Shown here: in pieces, positions 26,417 through 35,215 of the stretch
How the letters are laid out: each line of letters begins with the position of its first letter
Numbering within the stretch: the stretch's first letter is position 1
DNA from: RGIG4097 sp964637515
Lineage (GTDB): Bacteria > Bacillota > Clostridia > Christensenellales > CAG-917
DNA length: 52,703 bases
Direction of reading: 5' to 3'
NCBI GenBank assembly: GCA_964637515.1
Contig: CAZWUI010000008.1
Location: 1-52,703 of the forward strand
Translations under genes and position numbers: made by a program
Notes under the pieces: generated by a model
Database searches by the model: none
Seen by the model: only the letters and a program-made list of their open reading frames with translations
Told to the model about the DNA's origin: nothing

Positions 26417-27234
26417 TATTCATACCTCCCCGTTTCTTTTCTCCACAGTTCTTCGGGAATGGACATACTATGGCAGTTTGCCACGCCTTCGGTGAAGGAT
26501 GCGCCTTTACCCTTGATAGTGTTGAGAATGATCATGCTTGCTTTGCCCTTTTGTGCCTTGGCGTTGTCGATTGCGTCCGAGATAGCGGTGAGGTCGTGAC
26601 CGTCGATATCTTGCACGTAGAAGCCAAAGGATTTCCACTTGTCCGCCGCGGGAGCGAGGGAGTTGATGGAATCGGTGGGGCCGTCGAGTTGCATTTTGTT
26701 GTTGTCAAGGAATACGATGAGGTTGTCAAGACCTCTGTTGCCTGCGAACATAGTTGCTTCCCAGATTTGACCTTCTTGGGATTCGCCGTCGCCTATGAAG
26801 CAATAAATCGTTGCGGGGTTATTGTCGATTTTCGCAGCGAGCGCCATACCGACTGCCGCCGAAAGTCCTTGACCGAGAGAGCCGGCGGTGAAGTCGATGC
26901 CGGGGGTCTTGTTCATATCGCAGTGAGAGGGGAGATTGGTACCGTTTTGGTTGAGGGTTTTCGTCCACTCTTGAGGATAATATCCGAGGTCTGCGAGGAC
27001 TGCATACATTGCGGGACCTGCGTGTCCTTTGGACATAATAACGCGGTCACGGTCTTGTTTTGCGGGGTCTTTGGGGTCGATGTTGGCTTTGGAATAATAG
27101 ATAACGGTGAGTGCATCCATAACGGACATTGTTCCGCCGATATGACCGACCCCGAAGTGGCCGATAATCTCGATGGCGTCGTCACGGAGTTTTCTTGCTT
27201 TTGAAGTCAAGAATTCGAGTTTTTCTTTTTCCAT
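26416..27234 (-). CDS. Transketolase, N-terminal subunit
   Basis: Thiamine diphosphate-binding half of a split transketolase. The start MEKEKLEFLTSKARKLRD at 27234 gives 272 residues and has a perfect AAAGGAGG; the longer frame from 27285 is not preferred. HFGVGHIGGTMSVMDALTV near residue 25 and the cofactor motif FIGDGESQEGQIWEA (GDG, then DNN at about residue 155) are diagnostic. It forms an operon with the C-terminal subunit under a strong promoter at 27257-27285. Confidence 0.96.
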   Translation of the reverse strand: MEKEKLEFLTSKARKLRDDAIEIIGHFGVGHIGGTMSVMDALTVIYYSKANIDPKDPAKQDRDRVIMSKGHAGPAMYAVLADLGYYPQEWTKTLNQNGTNLPSHCDMNKTPGIDFTAGSLGQGLSAAVGMALAAKIDNNPATIYCFIGDGESQEGQIWEATMFAGNRGLDNLIVFLDNNKMQLDGPTDSINSLAPAADKWKSFGFYVQDIDGHDLTAISDAIDNAKAQKGKASMIILNTIKGKGASFTEGVANCHSMSIPEELWRKETGRYE

Positions 27235-27256
27235 AATTTCCTCCTTTATTATTTCG

Positions 27257-27285
27257 ATTATATCATCTAAATCGGCGCATTTCAA
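27257..27285 (-). promoter_or_regulatory. Promoter of the transketolase operon
   Basis: On the minus strand, TTGAAA, a 17-nt spacer ending TGA, and TATAAT (27257-27262), close to ideal. The region from here to the divergent promoter at 27449 (about 27286-27448) holds nothing else that I can support. Confidence 0.85.
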
Positions 27286-27448
27286 GAGTGAATTTGAAAA
27301 AGGTTTACTTTTGCACCAAAACGAACGACAAAATCTGTGAAATTGTGAAATACGGTCATCTATCCGTGCGGATTTGCAATAAAATTTTCGGTGGCGGTAA
27401 AATTTAGAATTTTGACGGGCGGCGCAGACGTCGGATTTTGCGAAACAC

Positions 27449-27477
27449 TTGACTATTTTTGAATGTTAGTATATATT
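27449..27477 (+). promoter_or_regulatory. Promoter of amaP-greA-lysS
   Basis: TTGACT (27449-27454), 17-nt spacer, TATATT (27472-27477). The leader to the amaP ATG is about 95 nt with no obvious structure. Confidence 0.75.
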
Positions 27478-27580
27478 ATACGAAGTCTAAAATAATATAT
27501 AGGTGCCCGCACGTAGGGTGTCGGCAAATATAATTATGGTCGTTGTCGCACAATGCGCCGACGGCGGACAGGAGTGTGCT

Positions 27581-28348
27581 ATGAAAAAGATTATGCAAAA
27601 AATATTCGCAACGGCAAGCGTAATCATCGCGGTTGTGCTTATTCTCATCCTCATCGTCACCGCTTTTGGCGGAATTGATTTTGAGGAGTTTGAAAACTCT
27701 CTCGTCAGAGGACTTTTCGTGACATTGGGCATACTATATCTCGTCCTTTCCGCGATAACCCTCGTGATGACTTTCGTCAGCGACGACGCAGTCAAGGAAA
27801 TCGTGTTGCGCTCCGAAAAGGAAGGCACGAGCAAGGCTTCCGTATCCGTCGTCCGCAAGCTCGTCAAGACGACTTGCTCTTCCGTTGAAGGTGTGAAATG
27901 CGGGAAAATCGCTATCATTTCAAACGAATACGGCGTAAGACTCAAAGTCGCGGTCAAGATTGTGGACAAGGACGTCGTCGAAACCGAAACATATTTGCGC
28001 ACTATGCTCGAAGACGCATTCTACGGCGCACTCGGATTCAGATTCCACGCAATCGAAATCAAGGTCACCGCACTCCAACCCGCCTACAAAGTCAACCAAG
28101 CGGACGTGAGCGCAAAGGTTGAAGAAATCCTTGCGGAGAATGCGGAAAACGTTGAAAACGTCGTCGAAAACGAAGAAATCGAAACCGCAGCAAACGACAA
28201 TGAGGAAATCGTCGAAATCGAAACTCCCGAAGTGGTCGACATCGTCGAAACCGAAAGCGCGGAAGCAGTCGAAGCGGTCGAAGTCGAAGAAGTCGAATCC
28301 GCGGAAATCAATGAAAATCAACCTGAAATTTCAGGAGAAGAGGAATAA
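27581..28348 (+). CDS. amaP: AmaP-like alkaline-shock membrane anchor protein
   Basis: Resembles AmaP, the membrane protein that anchors Asp23/Gls24 proteins at the Gram-positive cell envelope. The start MKKIMQKIFATA at 27581 has GGAG upstream. Two transmembrane segments fill residues about 8-26 and 42-63, followed by an Asp23/Gls24-like domain (residues about 64-175, including GVRLKVAVKIVDKDVVET). The last 80 residues are a low-complexity acidic tail of E, V, I and A. The gene opens an operon with greA (3 nt downstream) and lysS. Function is inferred from fold and layout only; no asp23 gene is in the window. Confidence 0.75.
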   Translation: MKKIMQKIFATASVIIAVVLILILIVTAFGGIDFEEFENSLVRGLFVTLGILYLVLSAITLVMTFVSDDAVKEIVLRSEKEGTSKASVSVVRKLVKTTCSSVEGVKCGKIAIISNEYGVRLKVAVKIVDKDVVETETYLRTMLEDAFYGALGFRFHAIEIKVTALQPAYKVNQADVSAKVEEILAENAENVENVVENEEIETAANDNEEIVEIETPEVVDIVETESAEAVEAVEVEEVESAEINENQPEISGEEE

Positions 28349-28351
28349 AAA

Positions 28352-28819
28352 ATGAAAGAAGTCTATCTCACAAAAGAAGGTTTGCAAGAACTCAAAGAAG
28401 AGCATGATTATCTCGTATCCGTCAAGCGTATGGAATGCGCCGAAGCCATCAAAAAGGCTCGTGAATTCGGCGACCTCAGCGAAAACGCAGAGTACGACGC
28501 GGCGAAACAAGAACAAGGTTTCGTCGAAGCAAAAATCAAAGAACTCGAGGACAAACTCCTTCACGCAGTAGTCATCGACGAAAGCGCGACTTCCAACAAA
28601 GTCACCCTTGGCAAAACCGTCGTCATCAAAGACGTCGAATTCGGCGACGAAATGGAATATCGTATCGTCGGCACCACCGAAGCGGACATCACCGCAGGCA
28701 AGGTCAGCAACGAATCTCCTCTCGGCAAAGCCATTATGGGACAAAAGAAAGGCGCAACCGTGAGCGTAGTTACTCCCTCCGGCGCAACCGTCGAATACAA
28801 AATCGTCAGCATCAAGTAA
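28352..28819 (+). CDS. greA: Transcription elongation factor GreA
   Basis: Rescues backtracked RNA polymerase by stimulating transcript cleavage through the secondary channel. The 155 residues have the N-terminal coiled coil with the acidic tip in FGDLSENAEYDAAKQEQ (residues about 41-57) and the C-terminal FKBP-like domain (GKTVVIKDVEFGDEMEYRIV, then SPLGKAIMGQKKGATVSV). Shine-Dalgarno sequence at the end of amaP and a 3-nt gap indicate co-translation; lysS follows 10 nt later. Confidence 0.97.
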   Translation: MKEVYLTKEGLQELKEEHDYLVSVKRMECAEAIKKAREFGDLSENAEYDAAKQEQGFVEAKIKELEDKLLHAVVIDESATSNKVTLGKTVVIKDVEFGDEMEYRIVGTTEADITAGKVSNESPLGKAIMGQKKGATVSVVTPSGATVEYKIVSIK

Positions 28820-28829
28820 GGATATACAA

Positions 28830-30332
28830 ATGAGCGAAAACGTCAATAACACTGCTCCCACTCAAGAAGTGGACGTCAGTGAAGTCAAACAGGTCAGAAT
28901 CGATAAGCTCGAAGACTTGGTCGCAAGGGGCAAGAATCCCTTTGAAATCACGTCCTACGACAGAACCGCCACCGCGGGTGCTATACTTGCGGACTACGAG
29001 GCGTACGAAGACAAAACCGTGTCCGTTGCAGGCAGACTTATGTCCAAACGCATTATGGGCAAGGCAAGTTTCGGTCACGTCATGGATAGCGACGGCAACA
29101 TTCAAGCCTATTTCAGTCGCGACGACCTCGGCGAAGCAGAATATGCGGATTTCAAAAAGTTGGATATCGGCGATATAGTCGGTGTAGAGGGCAGAGTTTT
29201 CAAGACTCGCACGGGCGAAACCACCATCCACGCCACCAAAGTCACCCTGCTTTCCAAGTCCTTGCTCCCCCTTCCCGAGAAGTATCACGGGCTCACCAAC
29301 ACGGATATGAGATACCGTCAACGTTATCTCGATTTGATCGTCAATCCCGAAGTCAAAGACACCTTCGTCAAGCGTTCAAAAATCATCCGCTCTATCCGTA
29401 ACTATCTCGACGGACAAGGCTTTATGGAAGTCGAAACTCCTATGCTCGTCTCCAATGCGGGCGGGGCGGCGGCAAGACCGTTCATCACCCACCACAACAC
29501 GTTGGATGAAGATTTCAAACTCCGTATATCCCTTGAACTCTATCTCAAGAGATTGATCGTCGGCGGTATCGAAAAAGTCTACGAAATCGGTCGTGTCTTC
29601 CGCAACGAAGGCTGCGACACCAGACATAACCCCGAATTTACCCTTATGGAACTCTATCAGGCGTACACCGACTACCACGGCATGATGGACTTGACCGAAA
29701 ACATGTTCCGCCACGTTGCGCAAGAAGTGCTCGGCACTACGACTATCGTCTATAATGGTATCGAAATGGACCTCGGCAAACCCTTTGAAAGAATTACCAT
29801 GGTCGAAGCGGTCAAGAAATATTCGGGCGTCGATTGGAACGAAATCCACACTCTCGAAGACGCAAAAAAAGTCGCGGACGAACACCACGTAAAGTACGAG
29901 AGCAGACACAAAAAAGGCGATATTCTCAATTTGTTCTTTGAAGAATTTGTCGAAGAACACCTGATCCAACCCACTTTCGTCATGGATCACCCCATCGAGA
30001 TTTCTCCGCTCACCAAGAAGAAACCGTCCAATCCCGAATACGTCGAACGTTTCGAGTTGTTCATGAACGGTTGGGAAATGTGCAATGCCTATTCCGAACT
30101 CAACGATCCTATCGACCAACGCGCAAGGTTCAAAGAGCAGGAACGCCAACTTGCACAAGGCGACGAAGAAGCGAACACGACGGACGACGATTTCATGAAC
30201 GCACTTGAAATCGGCATGCCCCCCACGGGCGGTATCGGCTACGGAATCGACCGTCTCTGCATGTTGCTCACAGACTCCGCCGCAATCCGCGACGTCCTTC
30301 TGTTCCCGACAATGAAATCCCTAGACAAGTAA
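28830..30332 (+). CDS. lysS: Lysyl-tRNA synthetase, class II
   Basis: Charges tRNA-Lys with lysine. The 500-residue protein has an N-terminal OB-fold anticodon-binding domain (SVAGRLMSKRIMGKASFGHV near residue 70) and the class II catalytic core: motif 1 near residue 180 (RYLDLIVNPEVKDTFVKRSK), motif 2 FRNEGCDTRHNPEFTLMELY and motif 3 GIGYGIDRLCMLL. AAGGA lies before the ATG. Third gene of the amaP-greA-lysS operon, ended by a clear terminator at 30334. Confidence 0.98.
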   Translation: MSENVNNTAPTQEVDVSEVKQVRIDKLEDLVARGKNPFEITSYDRTATAGAILADYEAYEDKTVSVAGRLMSKRIMGKASFGHVMDSDGNIQAYFSRDDLGEAEYADFKKLDIGDIVGVEGRVFKTRTGETTIHATKVTLLSKSLLPLPEKYHGLTNTDMRYRQRYLDLIVNPEVKDTFVKRSKIIRSIRNYLDGQGFMEVETPMLVSNAGGAAARPFITHHNTLDEDFKLRISLELYLKRLIVGGIEKVYEIGRVFRNEGCDTRHNPEFTLMELYQAYTDYHGMMDLTENMFRHVAQEVLGTTTIVYNGIEMDLGKPFERITMVEAVKKYSGVDWNEIHTLEDAKKVADEHHVKYESRHKKGDILNLFFEEFVEEHLIQPTFVMDHPIEISPLTKKKPSNPEYVERFELFMNGWEMCNAYSELNDPIDQRARFKEQERQLAQGDEEANTTDDDFMNALEIGMPPTGGIGYGIDRLCMLLTDSAAIRDVLLFPTMKSLDK

Positions 30333-30333
30333 T

Positions 30334-30367
30334 AAAAAAAGCACTCCGTTTGGAGTGCTTTTTTTTT
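30334..30367. terminator. Shared terminator of lysS and the GtrA-like gene
   Basis: AAAAAAAGCACTCC / GGAGTGCTTTTTTTT around a 4-nt loop, with T-runs in both directions between two convergent genes. Confidence 0.9.
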
Positions 30368-30376
30368 ACAATCGGT

Positions 30377-31075
30377 TTACTTTTTTGCGTTGAGCCACTT
30401 GCGGAGAGATTTGTCATCGGTGTTCACGATATCGATACCTTCGTGGAGCATATCGTAAAGTTCGAGGCCCGAGAACGTCGGGGGTGCGACTGCGATTTCA
30501 CCGTTGGGACCGATTTTGCCGACTTCGTGGTGTTCCGCACTGCCCTCTTCTTTGCGGTAGATGACGAGTTTTTGCCACATAAATTCGAGAACGCAGTTGA
30601 TGATCATAACCGTGCCTTCCGCCACAAGACTTGCAAGAAATTCGAGTTCAACACCCATTGAACCGATGAGCAAGTTCTTTATCGTGGGAACGTACCATGT
30701 TTGGAAGGGATAGAACGGCACGTAGAACAAGAACGCAAGCGCCATAGCTCTGGGCACGTTGCCTGCGGATTTGAACGTAAATTTGCGGTTCATCGTGAAG
30801 TTCCAGAGAATAGACAAGCAAAGCGCTATCGTGGTGGACACGAAATCTTTGACGGGCATGTCTATCATGAACCACATCATATCGTCGCCCTTGATGAAGA
30901 GTTGCAGAATGCTGAACGATATAAGTTGGATTGCACCCGCGCTTGCCGCGCAAATGAAATATTTGATTGCTTGACGGAAAGTCTTTCTGCGCACGAATTT
31001 ATATTCTTGCACTTCTTCGGGGAGCAATTCCGCGAGTTGTTCTTTCGTGAGTTTTACGGATCCTAATTCTTCCAT
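30377..31075 (-). CDS. GtrA-like family membrane protein
   Basis: GtrA-family proteins have four transmembrane helices and are thought to help move lipid-linked sugars across the membrane. The start MEELGSVKLTKEQL at 31075 has GGAGG upstream and gives 232 residues. Four hydrophobic segments span residues about 38-180, with the family feature of an N/R-K-F-T-F segment (WNFTMNRKFTFKSAG). The N-terminal 30 residues and C-terminal 40 residues are soluble extensions. It is a single gene with its own promoter, and no glycosyltransferase is adjacent, so the substrate cannot be guessed. Confidence 0.8.
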   Translation of the reverse strand: MEELGSVKLTKEQLAELLPEEVQEYKFVRRKTFRQAIKYFICAASAGAIQLISFSILQLFIKGDDMMWFMIDMPVKDFVSTTIALCLSILWNFTMNRKFTFKSAGNVPRAMALAFLFYVPFYPFQTWYVPTIKNLLIGSMGVELEFLASLVAEGTVMIINCVLEFMWQKLVIYRKEEGSAEHHEVGKIGPNGEIAVAPPTFSGLELYDMLHEGIDIVNTDDKSLRKWLNAKK

Positions 31076-31115
31076 AATTCCTCCAATGCCGTTGTTTTTT
31101 GCCGTTAATAAATAT

Positions 31116-31144
31116 ATTCTAACACAATAAACGCACAAGTTCAA
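31116..31144 (-). promoter_or_regulatory. Promoter of the GtrA-like gene
   Basis: On the minus strand, TTGAAC, a 17-nt spacer ending TGT, and TAGAAT (31116-31121), an extended -10. Confidence 0.75.
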
Positions 31145-31191
31145 TAGTTTATCGCCCGTTTGAAGATTGATTTTTTGTCAATAATGATTGC

Positions 31192-32634
31192 GTGAACCTG
31201 AAAGAACTCAAAGAAAGTATCAAAACCGCTCTAAACGATAGCGACGACGTTATCACGAGAGAATTTTTATCCGCAGGCGTAGACTGCGCACTTTTCTATC
31301 TCGACGGGCTGACGGACAAAGAACTGTTGGAACGGGACGTTGTCACGCCCCTACTAAAAACGGACGTTCCACCGAGCGAAAACAATTTGTCCGAAATCGT
31401 ATGTTTTTGCGAGCAACCAAAACCGCTATCCAACGACGACTGTCCCCAAACGATTGCGGACGGGGACGTCGTGCTTTTCGCAGGTGGGAAAACCTTTGCG
31501 ATTAGTCTGCGCAAATTTGAAAAACGTGCGATTAGCGAACCGCCTACGTCAAGCGTTTTGAAAGGCCCGCGTGAGGGTTTCATCGAAGAAATCAAGACGA
31601 ACGTATCTATGATACGGCGCAGAATAAAAAGTCCCGCTCTCACCGTCAAAAACTTGAAAATCGGTCGATATTCTAATACCGCCGTTTCTCTCGTCTACCT
31701 GTCGGGAGTCGCGGACGATAAAATCGTCGATGAAGTCACGCGCAAAATCGAAAGTATCGACGTCGACGGCGTGATTGACAGTGCCTATGTCACGTCCTTC
31801 ATTCAAGGGAGACGGCATACCTTTTTCAGTCAGGTCGGGGACACCGAAAAACCCGACGTCGCCGCAGCAAAAATTCTCGAAGGCAGGATAGTCATTTTCG
31901 TGGACGGCTCCCCTATGGCACTCACTCTGCCCTTCATACTTTTCGAGGACTTGCAGGACGGCTACGACTACTACTCCGAAGACTGGCGGGCAGGTATGAT
32001 CCGCTTTTTCAGGCTTATGGGCGCACTGCTCACCGTGCTACTTCCGGGAGCGTACGTCGCACTTCAAAGCTACCATTACCACCTACTACCGTTGAAATTC
32101 ATGATAACCCTACTTGCCGCGACAGACGGGATCCCCTTTCCGCCCGCCATTGAAATGTTATTCGTGTTGCTACTGTTTGAAATTCTCAATCAAGCGTCCA
32201 TACGCATGCCTCGGTTTATGGGAATATCATTGTCAATCGTCGGAGCGATAGTGCTTGGAGATACGGCGGTCAAAGCGGGACTGATTTCATCCCCCGCCGT
32301 CCTTGTGTCCGCACTGTCTGCGATAGGCATTTTCTGCGTCCCGGACCAAGTGGGTGCGCTATCCATTTTGCGTCTACTTTTTCTGCTCGTATCCGCCGTC
32401 ATCGGACTATTCGGAATAGTGATAATGATGCTGATATTGATAGCGTATCTGACTTCGCTCGAAAGTTTCGGGGCGGCGTATCTTGCTCCATACGCACCGA
32501 GAATCACCCCCGATCTCAAGGACGCAATGCTCAAAGAAGGGACTTTCAATATGCGCACTCGTCCCTACTCTATCCCAAACAAAAACCGCACTCGTATGCG
32601 TGAAAACGCATTTGACGACAACGAAATGAGATGA
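31192..32634 (+). CDS. Spore germination receptor subunit A (GerAA family)
   Basis: Subunit A of a GerA-type nutrient receptor located in the inner spore membrane, where the complex detects germinants. The 480 residues have a soluble N-terminal region with family features (DDVITREFLSAGVDCALFYLDGL), the GPREGFIEEIKTNVSMIRRR segment near residue 125, and a C-terminal membrane half from about residue 275. GTG at 31192 is the only usable start after an in-frame stop, and no Shine-Dalgarno stands before it. The stop overlaps the next start (ATGA). A forespore-specific sigma factor would be expected to read this operon, but I could not assign its promoter. Confidence 0.93.
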   Translation: MNLKELKESIKTALNDSDDVITREFLSAGVDCALFYLDGLTDKELLERDVVTPLLKTDVPPSENNLSEIVCFCEQPKPLSNDDCPQTIADGDVVLFAGGKTFAISLRKFEKRAISEPPTSSVLKGPREGFIEEIKTNVSMIRRRIKSPALTVKNLKIGRYSNTAVSLVYLSGVADDKIVDEVTRKIESIDVDGVIDSAYVTSFIQGRRHTFFSQVGDTEKPDVAAAKILEGRIVIFVDGSPMALTLPFILFEDLQDGYDYYSEDWRAGMIRFFRLMGALLTVLLPGAYVALQSYHYHLLPLKFMITLLAATDGIPFPPAIEMLFVLLLFEILNQASIRMPRFMGISLSIVGAIVLGDTAVKAGLISSPAVLVSALSAIGIFCVPDQVGALSILRLLFLLVSAVIGLFGIVIMMLILIAYLTSLESFGAAYLAPYAPRITPDLKDAMLKEGTFNMRTRPYSIPNKNRTRMRENAFDDNEMR

Positions 32635-33761
32635 TAAACTCCGCTTTTCACAAAAAACCTATCACAACAACGATATTCAACTCGCAAGTCGGCGCAGTGA
32701 TTTTCATATGCGCTTTCGCACACAAAGCGTCATCACTTCCCGCACTGATTTCCGAATCCATAGGCTCGTCTACGCTGTGGCTTTACGTTTTTATGTCCGC
32801 CGTCGACCTAACCTGTTTTGCGCTCACCTACTACTTCTTTTCTGACGGCACGGACGAGACTCTCGAAAACTCGAAAGCATACAAAATCGGCATAGCAATT
32901 CTTATGGCGTTTTTAGGACTGAAAGGGGTTGTGTTTTTCGCACACTCCGCAATGTATCTCTCCCACGAATTATTTGTCAATGTTTCCCCTTTCGTCGTTA
33001 TATCAATACTTCTTATACCCATCGCATACCTTGGCATGAAAGGAATAAAGACGATTGCACGCACCTGCGAGATTTTGTTTCCCGTCGTGTTTTTCATAAT
33101 AATTGCCAATCTCGTTTTCATAAAATCGCAAACGGATTTCACGAGAAATCTGCCCGTATTTGCGGTTGCGCCGTCGGAGTTTTTCAAGACTTCGATGCAA
33201 TTCGGTCTATGGCTATGCGACCCGTTTCCGCTGATTTTTGTGAGAGTCAAAAACAAAAAACGTCCTTACGTTTCACTGTCCGCAGGGTGTTGTTTTATTC
33301 TGCTCAACGTGTGCGTGCTTGTGGGAATGGCGATATACGGCGACTCTATGCGCCTTGTGAGCAATCTGCTCGTCAAAATGGCAGGTTTCAATCTGCTATC
33401 CCTTGAAATAGGCAGACTTGAATGGACGGTGCTATTTGCCGTTATGACAATGGGACTCGTCACGCAATCCTTGCTTTTTTGGGGCATCAACGAATGCGCT
33501 ATCCGCCTTTTCAAAACGGACGTCCCTACGAAAATCGGTTGGTGTGCTTTGCTCCTGTCGTTAGGGATATTCCTACCTTCCCTTCAAACGATAATCGACT
33601 TCTCTCACGGACGGATTATAGGGACGGCAGCATTTTCGACTGCGGTTTTTCTGTCCGCATACTTTGCGTTTTTGAAATACCGCTACGAAAAACACCGCTA
33701 CGATTATCACTTCGAATACGTCCGCATACCAAAAGCGGAAAAGGGGGTTGACTATGACTAA
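32631..33761 (+). CDS. Spore germination receptor subunit B (GerAB family)
   Basis: Membrane subunit of the germinant receptor, a member of the APC transporter superfamily believed to bind the germinant. The 376 residues form about ten hydrophobic segments, with the family start pattern of sensing helix 1 (QVGAVIFICAFAHKASSLPA) and a conserved FPLIFVRVK-like cytosolic loop. The ATG overlaps the gerAA stop by four bases and the 3' end overlaps gerAC by eight, so the three subunits are translationally coupled. Confidence 0.93.
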   Translation: MINSAFHKKPITTTIFNSQVGAVIFICAFAHKASSLPALISESIGSSTLWLYVFMSAVDLTCFALTYYFFSDGTDETLENSKAYKIGIAILMAFLGLKGVVFFAHSAMYLSHELFVNVSPFVVISILLIPIAYLGMKGIKTIARTCEILFPVVFFIIIANLVFIKSQTDFTRNLPVFAVAPSEFFKTSMQFGLWLCDPFPLIFVRVKNKKRPYVSLSAGCCFILLNVCVLVGMAIYGDSMRLVSNLLVKMAGFNLLSLEIGRLEWTVLFAVMTMGLVTQSLLFWGINECAIRLFKTDVPTKIGWCALLLSLGIFLPSLQTIIDFSHGRIIGTAAFSTAVFLSAYFAFLKYRYEKHRYDYHFEYVRIPKAEKGVDYD

Positions 33762-34905
33762 AATAACCAAAGCGGTCTTGACGAAAAAATGGGCGTTGCT
33801 ACTTGTGTTGTCCCTATTTCTCGTAGTCTTCGGACGGCTCGTAGATAACAAGGCATTGACACAAACCGGCATAGTCGTGGGATTGGGCGTTGACTACAAA
33901 AACGGCGAATACGAAACGTCCGCACAAATCGTAGTTTTGACGGGCGGAGCGGAAAGTGCGCAGTCCACGGAAAACTATTTGACCTACCGTGCAAAAGGGA
34001 AAACCATAAGCGAAGCGATTGACGAAATTAGCAAGAAAGCAGGGTTAATCGTATCACTTTCGCACTGTAATCTCGTGATTATGTCGAAAAACGCTTTGAC
34101 GCTCGATCCCGTCGATACCTTTCTCCCGCTCATCGGGACGTACGCAATGCCAGAGCAAGCGATAGTTGTTACGACTGAAGAAAACGATATAGGAAAGGTG
34201 CTGTCGGCAAAGGTTGCGTCCTCCGTCAACCTACCCTTTTTCGTGCAAGAGTCCTTGCTGCAAGACTTGGGCACGGGCGGTTACGCAGTCCTTGCTACGA
34301 AAGAGTTTATCGCAAAAATGTTATCTCGTAGCGGTGCCGCAGTGCTTCCTATCATCGACCTATCCCCCTTGGAAGACGCGCCTATATCAAATGCGTCGTC
34401 AAGCGGTGAAGGCGGAGAGACTTTCGTGGTTTCTCTCGCAAGAAATCTCGTCGTTTCAAGAAGCGGAGTTTTCGCACTCGACGAGGAAAAGTCCGAAATC
34501 ATGGGGCTCTATCTCACCGACTACGTAAAGGATAAATTGCAAGTGGAATCAAATGGCGGACAGTTTGAATTTGACCTAATCAAGAAGTCCGTCAAGACGG
34601 AAATCGACGGTTATACGGTGAAAATCAAGACGAAATTCACCCTTGCTTTCGTGGAGGCGCAGGGGGTAAATTCCAAGGATAAATTGACTTGCAATCATCC
34701 CGCCGTCAAGCAGGCGGCGAACGACCTTACGGCTAATATGGAAAAGTCTTTCTACGATTGTTACGCACTGTCCAAAAGCACCGGTGCGGATTTTTTGGGA
34801 CTCGAAAACGCCGTGTATAGAAAAGTCGGGCGCACGCTCCCCGAAAACTGTCTTGACCTAATTTCTCTCGAAGTCGACTACGACGCAACGGTCAGAGAAA
34901 ACTAA
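33754..34905 (+). CDS. Spore germination receptor subunit C (GerAC family), lipobox missing
   Basis: GerAC proteins are lipoproteins on the outer face of the inner spore membrane and are needed for receptor function. This 383-residue protein has the hydrophobic leader and the family sequence GIVVGLGVDYKNGEYETSAQIV, but at the lipobox, where others read TGCWDRRE, it has FGRLVDNK (residues 26-33): the lipidated cysteine is absent. It may stay tethered by an uncleaved signal anchor. The ATG at 33754 has a GGGGG ribosome site inside gerAB; a TTG two codons earlier is less likely. Confidence 0.9.
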   Translation: MTKITKAVLTKKWALLLVLSLFLVVFGRLVDNKALTQTGIVVGLGVDYKNGEYETSAQIVVLTGGAESAQSTENYLTYRAKGKTISEAIDEISKKAGLIVSLSHCNLVIMSKNALTLDPVDTFLPLIGTYAMPEQAIVVTTEENDIGKVLSAKVASSVNLPFFVQESLLQDLGTGGYAVLATKEFIAKMLSRSGAAVLPIIDLSPLEDAPISNASSSGEGGETFVVSLARNLVVSRSGVFALDEEKSEIMGLYLTDYVKDKLQVESNGGQFEFDLIKKSVKTEIDGYTVKIKTKFTLAFVEAQGVNSKDKLTCNHPAVKQAANDLTANMEKSFYDCYALSKSTGADFLGLENAVYRKVGRTLPENCLDLISLEVDYDATVREN

Positions 34906-34948
34906 TCACAACAAAAAACAAAATCGAATAAACTGTCGTGAGGTGTGT

Positions 34949-35215
34949 ATGGATTATCTTTTGCCCGACGACGAAACGATTGCCAAAATGGCGAAAGAAT
35001 TTCGCAAAATTATCCCCGATAAGAGCGGAGACGTCACCGCCCTTTCCGCCACGCAAAACCAACCGCAACAAAGCACTAATATTTTAGTGCTTTACTTTGC
35101 CTTTGCTTTGGGGTATAATTTGGGATATGGAACTGCAATTTCTAACACCCACCGAAGTTTGGGAAGGGTTCAATCCCAAAAAAGACCCTTTGGAGGCGTC
35201 GATTACTTCGACTGA
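34949..35215 (+). CDS. Small hypothetical ORF, probably degraded at its 3' end
   Basis: A frame beginning MDYLLPDDETIAKMAKEFRK with an AGGTG ribosome site before the ATG. The first 45 codons use the same codons as the neighbouring genes and look genuine. The frame then runs into a terminator-like hairpin at 35069-35093 and continues 89 nt into the next gene in a different frame without a stop, so the natural end has probably been lost or lies at the hairpin. No family is recognised. Its position directly behind gerAC suggests it was a fourth gene of the germination operon. Confidence 0.4.
   Translation: MDYLLPDDETIAKMAKEFRKIIPDKSGDVTALSATQNQPQQSTNILVLYFAFALGYNLGYGTAISNTHRSLGRVQSQKRPFGGVDYFD
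35069..35094 (+). terminator. Terminator of the ger operon, overlapping the next promoter
   Basis: CAAAGCACTAA / TTAGTGCTTT with a TATT loop; the T-rich tail TTTACT (35091-35096) also serves as -35 of the next promoter. Confidence 0.6.
35091..35119 (+). promoter_or_regulatory. Promoter giving a leaderless mRNA for the hydrolase-fold gene
   Basis: TTTACT (35091-35096), 17-nt spacer, perfect TATAAT (35114-35119); the ATG is at 35127, 7 nt after the -10, and no Shine-Dalgarno is present. Confidence 0.7.
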
